From contig JABLUY010000136.1 of assembly GCA_013306675.1 (NCBI GenBank), positions 36,298-100,297 of the forward strand: a stretch of DNA of 64,000 nt. The letters are read 5' to 3'. Made by a program: the position numbers and the translations under genes. This DNA is from Thraustochytrium sp. TN22. Its lineage: Eukaryota > Sar > Bigyra > Thraustochytrida > Thraustochytriidae. Position 1 is the stretch's first letter, and each line of letters begins with the position of its first letter. Below, one piece after another: positions 30,711 to 39,828 of this stretch. The notes beneath the pieces were generated by a model that was given only the letters and a program-made list of their open reading frames with translations, was not told where the DNA came from and made no database searches.

Positions 30711-31143
30711 TGTTCTTGATGTGTTGTACTGGTACTGGTAGCGAGCGAAAATGCATGTTTCCGTTCGTAATCACACGTAGGGGTTCGAGTCGCTGTAAAC
30801 CATGCGGTGCGCAAGGAGCAGGAGCGCCTCGCTAGAATCTGAGACAATACCCTTGTAGTTCTCCTTGAGCAAGGCCGCATACGCATCGGCCCACCTCTTC
30901 AGGTTGTTTGGAGCCCCTCTGATGTTCTTGATGTGTTGTACTGGTACTGGTAGCTGGTAGCGAGCGAGAATGCATGTTTTTTTTTTGTTGCAAGAGCCTT
31001 GGTGGTAAAAAAGAAACCGTTCCGTTCGAAATCACACGTAGGGGTTCGAGTCGCTGTAAACCATGCGGTGCGCAAGGAGCGGGAGCGCCTCGGTAGAATC
31101 TGAGGCAACACCCTTGTAGTACTCCTTGAGCAAGGCCGCATAC
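30671..31143. repeat. Tandem duplication of the CFAP57 / neighbour 3'-end junction
   Basis: Copy A (30671-30882, 212 bp) and copy B (30883-31143, 261 bp) each contain the last codons of CFAP57, the short spacer, and the last ~37 codons of the convergent gene at 31032-33260. Copy B has about 49 extra bases in the spacer (a T run and caagagccttggtgg). CFAP57 uses the tail in copy A; the minus-strand gene uses the tail in copy B. The tail of the minus-strand gene in copy A (30882-30771) and the CFAP57 tail in copy B (30883-30920) are orphan fragments. Confidence 0.93.
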
Positions 31144-33260
31144 TGGCGGAGGGAAGCGTCAACGTAGGCACGACGCTGCTCCGGAATGGACGGGTCCTTC
31201 TCGAGGCACATGCGCACATAAGAGTCGATCTTGGAGCAGTGCATGATGTCAATGAGGAGCTCCTCGTTGTCGACTACGCTGGTGTCGTCAAAGACGGCCA
31301 TGCGGCGCTCAAAGGAAGTCTCGCCGCTGTAGACCGTGGCTGGGAGGGCGGCGCTCTCGCCGTTTCGCGAGGGCTCGCCGAAGCGGAAGCGGCGCTGGTG
31401 CGTGGGCGTGCGCGCCGCGTCGGCGTCGGCAGCGTCGGCCGCCGGGCCATACGTCTCGATGACGCGGGCGTCGGTGAAGCAGGGCAGGTTGCGGCGATCG
31501 GCGCGCAGGACCTTGTAGACGAGCGTGAGCTGGAAGTAGGTGCGAACCTCGGAGGACCAATGCAAAAACAGGGCGAAGAAGCAGGAGGCCATGAGGTCGT
31601 TGACGAACTTTTTCCGCAGCTCGCCGCGAAAGAGGTGGAAGGTATTGTACAAAAGGCTGAGCGTCTTGAGCAGGACCTGGAAGAGGTCGGACTCGAGCAG
31701 CTGGCTGATGCCGAACCAGTAGCCCTCATACTCGAAGCAGGGCGGCAGGCGCGGCAGGCGCGCGGCCTCGGCGGCCTCGGCGGCCTCCCGCACGTTGTCG
31801 TCGAGGATGCGCTGGCGTGGCGGCGTGTTGCGGCTGTTTTGGTTGTGGTTCGAGATGCCCTCGCGCGCCGACTCCGCGTAGGCGACGGTGGAGAACCAGA
31901 GGTTGAGGTGCTCCACGCAGCTGTCCACGCTGAGCAGCGAGTGCACGTTGGTGCACATAAAGGTGAGCCGGATGTATGGGTTGATGAGCCCCTTGTTGCT
32001 GAGCAGCGCCAGCGCCGACCGCTTGACGCGCATGTAGGCGGGCAGCGAGGTGACCCAGCCGTCGCCGTCGCCTACACGCCGCTTGCAGATGCCGTCCCAC
32101 CACATGGACGACCGCAGGAGCGGCCAGAAGCAGTCTAACAAGAGGTGGTACGCAGGCACCACCTCCCACTCGATCGGGTGCTGCACGACGCTCTCCACGT
32201 GGACCACATACATCTCAACGAATGTCAGGAAAAAGGTTTCCTTGCTCGCCAGCCACGAGAGACATGCATTGTCCGTTGTCAGCACGCGCGTCAGCGCACG
32301 TGCCTCCTCCTCGGAATTAAAGTAGTTCCACATGTACAGGTCCGGGTTGCTCGTAATGAAGGCGCCGGCCGTGCTCTCCTTGGCAGCGGCCGCCGCAGCG
32401 GCCAGCTCCGCGCGTTTCTTCCGGTTCCGCAGGATGCCGTTCATCTGTGCCGACGCCTCCGGCGACAGGGGCTCCTCGCCACCACCCGCCGGGGCGCCGC
32501 TGGCGCCACTGGCTCCCTGCTGCGGCTGCGGCTGCGGCTGCGGTTGCTGGTTTGCCCACTCCTGGCGCGCCTCCTCCCGCTGTTGAGCCACCACGGCCTC
32601 GGGCGGCGAGTCGGCGCGCGGCTGCATGAGCCGCAGGTAGTCTGGCTCCTTGCCGTCGCGCTGCAGCGCAGCCTTGCGCTCCAAGGCGTCCACGATGCTG
32701 CCGCCCACCAGGGGCAGCCGGAAGAAGAAGACGACCAAGGTCTGCGCGCTGAAGTGAATGATCTCCGCGTACTTGCCCTTGTTGCTCATGGACTTCATGA
32801 CCAGCATGTACGTCTGCACCAGCAGCGTCTTGTATCGCTCCGCCAGCCGCAGGTGCGCCTGCGAACACCGCGGCGTCGCGGACGCTGGCCCGAAGCCGAG
32901 CCGTCGCAGCGCGAACTCCTCCCGCTGCATCAGCTGCACAATCAGCGAGTAGCCAAGGTCCTTGACCGACGTCTTGCTCATCACCACGACGAACTCCAGC
33001 AGGTACTCCCACAACTGCAAAAGATCCGCCTTGGCCTGCAGCATCTCGTTGTCGTCCTTGTTCACGAAACATGGTTGTTTGATGTACGGGTCCAGCTTGC
33101 GCAGGATCGCGATGCGCTCGTGCACCGCCAGGCCCTGCGCGCCGCGCGGCCCGTGCTGCCGCGCGCTCACCTGCTGCACCAGCTTCGTGAAAGACGGCTG
33201 CCACCGGTCATAGCTCGACGACTGCGTCAGCCGTTTGAACACGCCCAAGAAGCTATCCAT
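31032..33260 (-). CDS. Unrecognised large helical protein
   Basis: 742 residues from the ATG at 33260 (MDSFLGVFKRLTQSSSYDRW). Composition is normal and predicted mostly alpha-helical, with long amphipathic segments such as AKADLLQLWEYLLEFVVVM, LLVQTYMLVMKSMSN, ETFFLTFVEMYVVHVESVV, YHLLLDCFWPLLR and KFVNDLMASCFFALFLHW. Two disordered inserts interrupt it (a (QP)n/Gly stretch near residue 230 and an Ala/Asp stretch near residue 610). There is no signal peptide or clear membrane anchor. It has the look of an ARM/HEAT-like trafficking or scaffold protein, but I could not match it to a family. It ends NPYV. The gene converges on CFAP57 and its 3' end is duplicated. Confidence 0.85.
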   Translation of the reverse strand: MDSFLGVFKRLTQSSSYDRWQPSFTKLVQQVSARQHGPRGAQGLAVHERIAILRKLDPYIKQPCFVNKDDNEMLQAKADLLQLWEYLLEFVVVMSKTSVKDLGYSLIVQLMQREEFALRRLGFGPASATPRCSQAHLRLAERYKTLLVQTYMLVMKSMSNKGKYAEIIHFSAQTLVVFFFRLPLVGGSIVDALERKAALQRDGKEPDYLRLMQPRADSPPEAVVAQQREEARQEWANQQPQPQPQPQQGASGASGAPAGGGEEPLSPEASAQMNGILRNRKKRAELAAAAAAAKESTAGAFITSNPDLYMWNYFNSEEEARALTRVLTTDNACLSWLASKETFFLTFVEMYVVHVESVVQHPIEWEVVPAYHLLLDCFWPLLRSSMWWDGICKRRVGDGDGWVTSLPAYMRVKRSALALLSNKGLINPYIRLTFMCTNVHSLLSVDSCVEHLNLWFSTVAYAESAREGISNHNQNSRNTPPRQRILDDNVREAAEAAEAARLPRLPPCFEYEGYWFGISQLLESDLFQVLLKTLSLLYNTFHLFRGELRKKFVNDLMASCFFALFLHWSSEVRTYFQLTLVYKVLRADRRNLPCFTDARVIETYGPAADAADADAARTPTHQRRFRFGEPSRNGESAALPATVYSGETSFERRMAVFDDTSVVDNEELLIDIMHCSKIDSYVRMCLEKDPSIPEQRRAYVDASLRQYAALLKEYYKGVASDSTEALPLLAHRMVYSDSNPYV

Positions 33261-34118
33261 GGCTGCGGCGCTCGAGACACGCGACCGCGTAGGCCCCGCC
33301 CTTGCTCGCCGCCTCTCCCTCGCGCGCCGCGCCCGCCCCTGCTCGCGCGCCGGCCTCCTCGTCGCAGTCGCCGCGCGCGCGCGAGCGAGCGAGCGCCGTC
33401 GGCCCGCCGCCCCGCCCCGCCCGGCCGGCCCACCGGCCGCCGCCAGCCGCGCCTGCCGCCGCGCGCCGCCGCCCAGCCGCGCCGCGCGCCGCCCGCGCCG
33501 CCGCCGCGCGCCCCGCCGCCGCCCGCTCTGCCGCGGCGCCGCGCGCCGCCGCGCCGCGCGCCGCCGCCGCCGCGCCCGAGACCGACTCGGCTCTGCCTGG
33601 CTCAGGCTGCCGACTCGGACTCGCCCGCGTGCGACTCGGGCTGGACCGCTGTGCCAAGAGAAAAGTTGTATTTGTAGGAGAGAGAGAGAAGAGAGACTTG
33701 GATGGGAGAGAAGGAGGGAGAGAGAGAGAGAGAGATTGACACTGACAGCGACCACGACAATCATGACGGCCTGCGAGCGCGAGAGACGAGAGCGCCTGGC
33801 TGCCAGGTGAGAGTGGCCGGCCGCCGCGGAACCTGAAAGGCGCCCCACCGTGGATCGCCGTGGATCCGGCGGACGTCGCGACGGAGAACGCGGAGGAGGA
33901 GGAGGCGGGCGTGGGCACTCGAGGGCAGGCACGAGCGGGGTCAAGGAGAAGACTTCAGGGAATTGAGGTCGAGCTTGATGGCGCTAAGCAGGGATGACAG
34001 GCCGCGGGCTCGGTGATGCGCGCAAAAGGGGCGTGCGTACCGCAAGCGAGCGTGGGCGCAAGCTTGCGTCGCTCAAGCTTGCGTAGGTCGAGCTTGCGAT
34101 GCTCAAGCGCGCTTGAGC
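33261..34118. other. Intergenic, leader of the 31032-33260 gene
   Basis: From 33261 to about 33600 the sequence is extremely CCG/GCC-rich, with a (GAGC)n tract at 33381-33394 that is CTCG in mRNA sense. A purine-rich GA tract lies at 33676-33735. At about 34040-34115 short copies of gcttgcg/caagc occur around aagcttgcgtaggtcgagctt. No gene seen. Confidence 0.5.
33676..33735. repeat. GA-rich simple repeat
   Basis: gagagagagaagagagactt through ggagggagagagagagagag. It lies upstream of the minus-strand gene starting at 33260, where it reads as a CT tract in sense. Confidence 0.85.
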
Positions 34119-35669
34119 TCAAAGGTCCGAGGATTCGGCGCAGGCGCGGGCGTCGAGCAGGTGGAGGTGAAAGGTAACCTCGTGGACGTCTGGAGCGGAG
34201 GCTTGGTCGTCAGGGTGCACGCGGGCGCGAACGAGCTTGACAGGTGGGTCGAGCGGGAGGCGCAGCAGCGCCTTGTTGAAAAAGCGCGAGACGACGAGGC
34301 CAGGCGGGTCGTCGGCGCGCGGGCGCGAGGCGGCCGGGGGCTGGGCGGCGCTAATGAGGTCCAGCTCCTCAATCTCGTCATGCGCGTCTAGACGCACCCA
34401 GGGCCCGTCGTCGACGCTCACCTCCAAGGCGATGTCGCGAGGGTTGGTGAAGACGGCACACACGCTGGCATCCTCCTCCGCAGCGCCTTCTGCCGCTGTT
34501 GCAGGCACGATCGTGACGCGGGGCAGGTGGTCGTACGCGAGACTCTTCTTCTTGAACCACTGGCCAACATTGGTGCGGATGGAACTGTCTCCCTTGAGCG
34601 GGTTGATCTGGCTCTTGACCAGGATGTTGTCCAGGTTCGCGTCCATGCATTGACGGCAGCGGATGGACCGCTTTACGCAAAGCCGTGGGCGCTCCGGCAG
34701 GCGCGCGGACGCGTGGTCTCGGCGATGCGCGCTCACCTCAGCCCAAACCTCGGCCAGGTCGGCAGGCAACCGGTTGTCCGGCGCGGGCTTGAGCGCGGCG
34801 TCTGCCCGCTCGACCTGCGCGCGCTCAGCATCCTCCCAGCGCCAGAGCGTCTGCTGCGCCGAGGCTTCGTCGTCATTGTATTCCGAGCCCGCACCGTCGC
34901 CCTCGACCAGGACCGCACGCGAGACGGACGGCCGCCGCGGGCCGCGCGCCGCCTTGTCCGGGCTTGGTGCCGCTGAGTGGCCCAGCGCGGTCTCGAGCGC
35001 GGTGAAGTGACGCGTCAGCTCCGGTACGAGCCGCGTGCGCTCCAGATCATCCTCCTTCTCGCGCTGTAGCGCCAGCTTGATGAGGTCCTCTGGAAGCGGC
35101 GCGCAGAGACCCAGGCCCACCGAGTCCCAACGGCAGTGACCGCAAGCAAAGTAGAACATCATCGCGCCCGCGCCCGCGCCCGCGCCGCTCGCCACGCCAT
35201 CCTCCTCGTCCACCAGCTCGCCCGCCGCAGGCTCCTGCTGCTGCTGCTGCTGCTGCTGCCGCTCGGCCTGCGTAGCCAACACAGCCGCGCAGACGGGGCA
35301 GGCGAAGTATCGCGGGCTGCGCTGCATGTACGCCATAGCCTCGGACGAGGTCAGGTTGTCCAGGCTGTGCGGGCAGTAGTACGCATCGATCTCGTCCACC
35401 ACGTCGCGCGGGTGCCGCGACAGCACGCGGTTGCACGTCTGGCAGAAGAGCAGGTCGGCCAGCTCGCTCGGCTCGCGCGCCGCCGCCGCTGCTGCCGACC
35501 CGTATGCCGCCTCATGCGCCGCACCTCCGCGCAGGCGGCCGCCCAGCCACCGCCACGACGCCGCCTCCGCGCGCGTCCACGCCTCCGCCATCGCGGCGCG
35601 GCGCGGCTGCTGCCGAGCCTGCCTGCCTGCCCGGCCCTGCTGGTCGTTGGTTTTTGCATCATCACTCAT
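34119..35669 (-). CDS. DCTN4: Dynactin subunit p62 (DCTN4)
   Basis: 516 residues from the ATG at 35669 (an alternative is at 35591, MAEAWTR). Dynactin p62 caps the pointed end of the dynactin filament and helps target dynein cargo. The order of Cys motifs matches p62: LLFCQTCNRVLSRHP, a VDEIDAYYC segment, RYFACPVC, then FYFACGHCRWDS after a poly-Gln/Gly-Ala insert, and the middle IKRSLRC-like motif VKRSIRCRQC. C-terminal beta-rich segments (PRVTIVP, SVCAVFTNPRD) also match. One expected zinc ligand is changed: YYCPHS where the animal protein has YCPSC. Length is slightly above animal p62 because of low-complexity inserts. Single exon. Confidence 0.9.
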   Translation of the reverse strand: MSDDAKTNDQQGRAGRQARQQPRRAAMAEAWTRAEAASWRWLGGRLRGGAAHEAAYGSAAAAAAREPSELADLLFCQTCNRVLSRHPRDVVDEIDAYYCPHSLDNLTSSEAMAYMQRSPRYFACPVCAAVLATQAERQQQQQQQQEPAAGELVDEEDGVASGAGAGAGAMMFYFACGHCRWDSVGLGLCAPLPEDLIKLALQREKEDDLERTRLVPELTRHFTALETALGHSAAPSPDKAARGPRRPSVSRAVLVEGDGAGSEYNDDEASAQQTLWRWEDAERAQVERADAALKPAPDNRLPADLAEVWAEVSAHRRDHASARLPERPRLCVKRSIRCRQCMDANLDNILVKSQINPLKGDSSIRTNVGQWFKKKSLAYDHLPRVTIVPATAAEGAAEEDASVCAVFTNPRDIALEVSVDDGPWVRLDAHDEIEELDLISAAQPPAASRPRADDPPGLVVSRFFNKALLRLPLDPPVKLVRARVHPDDQASAPDVHEVTFHLHLLDARACAESSDL

Positions 35670-36429
35670 CCATCTCTCCGCTGGCAACATCGTGGACGAC
35701 GAGACAAGAAGGAAAGGGAGCGACTTGGTCCGCCACAACGAAGCACGCTGGGGCTGCTTGCCTCGGAACGCGGCCTCGCGCGACGGAATTGAACCCCGGT
35801 CACAGCCTTCCTGTGGACCTCGACTACAACAAAACTTCGCCTGCCAGTGACGACTCGGAGCACCCTCAAACAGAAGAGGAACGAGAACGACGGCTTCGCA
35901 AAGCAACGCAAAGGCAAGCAGAGCAAAGCGGAGGAGGCTGCTCATCGTGTAGCGCTGCAACTTCGCCTCTGGCGCAGCCTCGAAGTCGCGGCGCACCTTG
36001 CTTCCATCTCTTCCGTTCATCCGTCACAGCGAGACACGAATGCATCATGATGACAACTTGTCAGCCAGAAGGAAGCGAGCCCGAGCCGAGCCGCGACGGG
36101 CGGAGAAAAGGGCTGGAAATCAGAGCCCCAGCCGCGGCAGGCCGCAGCGGCGCAGCGGCAGGCTTGCTGCGCGTGGCGCGACCTCCCGACGGCGTGACCC
36201 GGGTTGGTTTGGCGGCGTCCGAGTCCGAGTTCGAGTCGTCTTCCCTGCTGCGAGCCTCGGCGCGTGCGACGGCGGGCGGGCACGTGGCGCGCGCGAGCGC
36301 AGCAGTCCCAGAGCCCGGTCGCGCGGCTGCGCGGGCGGCGCGGCTGCGCGGCGCGGCGCGGCGCGGCGCGGCGGGCAGGCAGCGCGGGCAGTGCCCGTCG
36401 CGTGGCGGGGCGGGGCGTCGTGATTGAGG
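35670..36429. promoter_or_regulatory. Divergent intergenic region, DCTN4 / TPR protein
   Basis: About 760 bp between two divergent start codons. The middle (35650-36070) is less GC-rich than its flanks. A tRNA-like pair of A- and B-box matches near 35785-35840 does not fold as a tRNA. The GC-rich part 36285-36420 adjoins the TPR gene start. Confidence 0.45.
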
Positions 36430-39400
36430 ATGCTGGCGCGGGCGCGGGCGTCGTGGGCGCGGCGGAGGAGGCCAGGCCGGAGCGCGGATGCCGACGCGGA
36501 CCTGCGCTGCGTGCGGCTGTGCGCGCTGGAGGAGCTGCTGCGAGCGCTGGAGGCAGGCGAGGTGGCGACGCACGTGGACTTGGTGGACTTCCTGGGCGAG
36601 GAGGACCGCGAGCCGCTGCCGCGCGCGCAGTGGACGCTGGAGCACGTGGTGCTGCACGTGGTGCGGCCCGCCGTGGGCTTCCAGCAGAGCTGGGTGCAGG
36701 CCGGGCGGGTGGCGGAGGAGGACCTGAGCGTACCGGGCGGCGGCACGCTGGTGATCTGCTCGCGGGAGGTCGTCTTCGCGGACCTGCTTCGCACGCTTCG
36801 CGCGCGCCGGGACGAGAATGACTTCTACTGGATCGCGGCGGTCTGCGCGCCGTACGAGGTGGCGGCGGCCGGGCCAGGGCGCCTGTGCACGGCGCGGGCC
36901 GGGGACTTCGCGGCGCGCATCGTGGTGGTGGACTCCTGGGCCTGCCCGAGCGTGTGCCGCGACCTGGGCGCCATGCATGCCCTGCGGCACGTGGCGCTGC
37001 GCAAGCTGGCGGTAGAGGCCGTGGCGCTGGGCGACGCGGACGGGGCCCTTTTGGACGGCCTGTGCGCGGCGTATGCAGGCGTGGTGCGCGCCGCGCGCAC
37101 GGACCAGGCGTGGGCCGAGGCGCTGGTGCGCTGCATTCTGGGCCCTCTCTGGGTGGTGCGCGCCGAGAGCCTCGAATTCGCGGCGCCCGTGGAGGGTCTC
37201 ACGAGCGAGGGCATGCAGGAGGTTGCGCTCCTGCGCCAGGAGCTGGACGAGACCTGGGCGCTCGTAACCAAGCCGGCCGTCGTGGCCACGCTGCTGGACT
37301 GGTTCCTGCTCGCGCTGGACCGCGTCACGCGAGAGGCGCTCCGCGAGGACGTCGACCTTCAGCGCGCTGTGGACGCTTTGTGCGCGGCAGGTGCCGTGGC
37401 AGCCTACTACGAGCAATACGCCCTGGCGGACGAGGCGTTCTCACGTGTGCGCGCCGTTGTGGAGGCCGGCGAGGCGCACGCGCCGCTCGACTGGGTCCTC
37501 ATGCAGTCGGCTTGGATCCAGATGCACAACTATCGCATTGCCTTTGCGCGCCGCGCTGGCGAAGAAGTCTTGGCCCGCGTGCGGCCTCGGCTCGGACTCG
37601 GGGCCGCCTCGTTCGAGGACACCAATGTAGACGGTAGCGAAGCAGGCCGGGCGCTGACGCCAGCCGAGGCGCCGACGCCAGCCGAGGCGCCGACGCCAGC
37701 CGAGGCGCTGACCCCAGACGAGGCGCTGACGCCAGACGAGGCGCTGACGCCAGACGAGGCGAGAGCCGTGGCGATTGACGCTCTGGAGCTAGTCGCCAAC
37801 GCGTGCTTGTGGCAGATGGAATTAGGCGCTGCGCACGCGCACGTGTCTGAGGCGTTGACACTGGCAAGGCAAGTGGGCCGGGCGGACTCGGGCCGCGTGG
37901 CCGCGCTGCTGGCCCTCGAGGGTCGCCTGCTTGGCAACGCCGGCCGGCGCCAGGAGGCGCTCACGCACCTGCAGACGGACGCGCGGCTGGCGGAACTGGC
38001 CTTTGGTCTAGATGACCCAATGACGGCCGAGGTGCAGCTTTTGTTGGTGCGGGCGCTGGGCGGCCTGGACCAGTGGCAGCAGGCGCGCGAGCTGTGCGAG
38101 GTGGCCGTGGCGAACCTGGAGTGCTGTCTGGGGCCAGCGAGCGTGCGGCTGTGCTTTGCCAAGCAGGTGCTGGCCTGTGCGCTCTTCGACGTGTGCGAGC
38201 GTGGCCGCGCGCTGACGCTGGCGCTCGAGGCGCAGCGTATGGTGGAGGACTTGCTGGATGGCACGGGCAACCTGGCGCGCGTGATGCACCTGCGCGCCCT
38301 GAGCGCAATCCAGTCGCGCCTGCAGCTGTGGGACGAGTCGATGCGCTCGTTAGAACGCTCGCTGGCCCTCCTGGAGGGCGAGGCGGCGCCGTACGACCCG
38401 GCCTTTGCATCGCTGCACGTGGTGACGCAGGCGCGGCTCGCGCTGGCGCGGTGCGAGCGGCAACATGGCGCCGACCGCGACAAGGAAGTGGACGCCCTGC
38501 TGGACGCAGCGCGCGCCGCGCCCTGCGCCGTGGCGGACGAGGCGATGGAGGCCAGGTCCAGCGCGCAGCACCACGCGCTCTTCGCAGCAGTTTACCTGCA
38601 CCGGCGGGACTCGACGCGCGCGCTGGAGGAGCTGGACTTGGCTCTGGCGGCCATGGAACGTGCTCCGCGCGACGACGTGCAGCGCGCGCTTTTGCTGTCG
38701 GCGCAGGCCTATGTCTACTCGAGACTGCGGTGTTCCGCCCTGGCCGTGGAGGCATACAGGGAGTCGCTGGCGCTGCTCATGGACGCCTTCGAGGGCTCGC
38801 CACACCACCTGGTATCGCAGGCCTACTTTGTGCTGGCGCGCTGTGTGAGCGAGCGCTCGCGCGTCAAGGACCTGCAGCAGGCCACGACCTTGGGTCAGCG
38901 AGGGCTCGAGATGGCGCGCGCTCTGTCGCGCGACCAACCGCACATTGTGACTGCGCGCGCGCACTCGAGTCTAGCGGGTATCTTCGCGCGCAGGAAGAAT
39001 GCGCAAAAGGCGCTTGAGCACCTGCGCGCTTGCATCAAGGTGCTTGAGGCGCTGCCGGACTGGACCGAGCGCGACCTCGGCCTGGCGCTCACGCGCCTGG
39101 GCATGCTCGAGCGCTCCGCGCTGCACAGGCCGGGGCAGGCGCTTGTGACCTTCTCCAGGGCAGTGGACCTGCTCCACGAGCGTGGGGGGGAGACCACGGA
39201 TTTGAGCGAGGCGCTGCTTGCGCGTGGGCTTTGCCTGGTGGCTGAGCGTCGGTACACGGATGCGATGGATGACCTCAACGCAGCAGCGCGCCTTCGCGAG
39301 ACGCTGCGTGGCAAGCGCGACCCGAAGCTCGGGGAGATTTACTGGCGCATGAGTGAGGTGCACGAGGCGCAGGGTCACCTTTCCGACGCGCTCGAGTATT

Positions 39401-39582
39401 CGAAGCGCGCGGCACGCATCGCGCCCAAGGATATTGCACGCGTACGGAATCTGGCGAGTCGCGCTGGCCTCGAGGAGGCCGTGGCGCAGGCCGCGGCGGA
39501 GGGTGAAGATCTGCGCCATTCGTACGAGGCGGATTCGGAGCGCCGCCACGCGCTTCCAGCGTTCTCGTCCAACGCGTTTTGA
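36430..39582 (+). CDS. Second TIR-like-domain / TPR protein, divergent
   Basis: 1050 residues from the ATG at 36430 (the codon at 36424 is TTG). Residues about 60-200 correspond to the domain that precedes the TPRs in the 4710-7469 gene: QWTLEHVVLHVVRPAVGF, VVFADLLRTLRARRDENDFYWIAAVCA, and the strand IVVVDSW. The RAWCVWE signature is replaced by CRDLGAMHALRH. The rest is about 20 degenerate TPR helical hairpins (EALTHLQTDARLAELAFG, QARELCEVAVANLE, ALEYSKRAARIAPKD). A Pro-rich spacer of six-residue repeats (TPAEAP/TPDEAL, about residues 412-440) separates an N-terminal helical part from the main TPR array. Likely a cytosolic scaffold. Single exon. It converges on CLEC16A with 246 bp between. 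Confidence 0.8.
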   Translation: MLARARASWARRRRPGRSADADADLRCVRLCALEELLRALEAGEVATHVDLVDFLGEEDREPLPRAQWTLEHVVLHVVRPAVGFQQSWVQAGRVAEEDLSVPGGGTLVICSREVVFADLLRTLRARRDENDFYWIAAVCAPYEVAAAGPGRLCTARAGDFAARIVVVDSWACPSVCRDLGAMHALRHVALRKLAVEAVALGDADGALLDGLCAAYAGVVRAARTDQAWAEALVRCILGPLWVVRAESLEFAAPVEGLTSEGMQEVALLRQELDETWALVTKPAVVATLLDWFLLALDRVTREALREDVDLQRAVDALCAAGAVAAYYEQYALADEAFSRVRAVVEAGEAHAPLDWVLMQSAWIQMHNYRIAFARRAGEEVLARVRPRLGLGAASFEDTNVDGSEAGRALTPAEAPTPAEAPTPAEALTPDEALTPDEALTPDEARAVAIDALELVANACLWQMELGAAHAHVSEALTLARQVGRADSGRVAALLALEGRLLGNAGRRQEALTHLQTDARLAELAFGLDDPMTAEVQLLLVRALGGLDQWQQARELCEVAVANLECCLGPASVRLCFAKQVLACALFDVCERGRALTLALEAQRMVEDLLDGTGNLARVMHLRALSAIQSRLQLWDESMRSLERSLALLEGEAAPYDPAFASLHVVTQARLALARCERQHGADRDKEVDALLDAARAAPCAVADEAMEARSSAQHHALFAAVYLHRRDSTRALEELDLALAAMERAPRDDVQRALLLSAQAYVYSRLRCSALAVEAYRESLALLMDAFEGSPHHLVSQAYFVLARCVSERSRVKDLQQATTLGQRGLEMARALSRDQPHIVTARAHSSLAGIFARRKNAQKALEHLRACIKVLEALPDWTERDLGLALTRLGMLERSALHRPGQALVTFSRAVDLLHERGGETTDLSEALLARGLCLVAERRYTDAMDDLNAAARLRETLRGKRDPKLGEIYWRMSEVHEAQGHLSDALEYSKRAARIAPKDIARVRNLASRAGLEEAVAQAAAEGEDLRHSYEADSERRHALPAFSSNAF
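37648..37762 (+). repeat. 18-bp coding repeat (TPAEAP/TPDEAL)
   Basis: The 18-bp unit acgccagccgaggcgccg recurs six times in frame within the TPR gene, shifting from PAEAP to PDEAL. It forms a Pro/Glu-rich linker. Confidence 0.9.
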
Positions 39583-39828
39583 CATTCAATGACCATTATG
39601 AACATCTGTACAGTTTGGAAGAAGAGAAGGTGAGGTTCGTCTCTTTCGTTCTCTCTTTCGTCCTTTCCCCCCCCATGCTCTCCAGGACACCGATCTGCTC
39701 GGCTTTTGGAGACTTACTTCCACGTGCTTACACACCTTGAGCAAGGAACCACGCTGAACATGCGAGCAGTTGAGATCGTGTAGAGGTCATGACATGTGTA
39801 AGTAGCAGCACACACAAGAATTCTGTCA

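Noticed and set aside
35780-35845. tRNA-like sequence with TAGTCGAGG (A-box-like) and GGTTCAATTCC (B-box-like) on the minus strand
   Set aside because: The two boxes are about 13 nt too close, no anticodon arm fits between them, and the T-stem does not pair. It is at best a tRNA remnant or chance.
36061-37416. 451-codon minus-strand ORF
   Set aside because: Antisense to the second TPR protein; Arg/His/Ala-rich without motifs.
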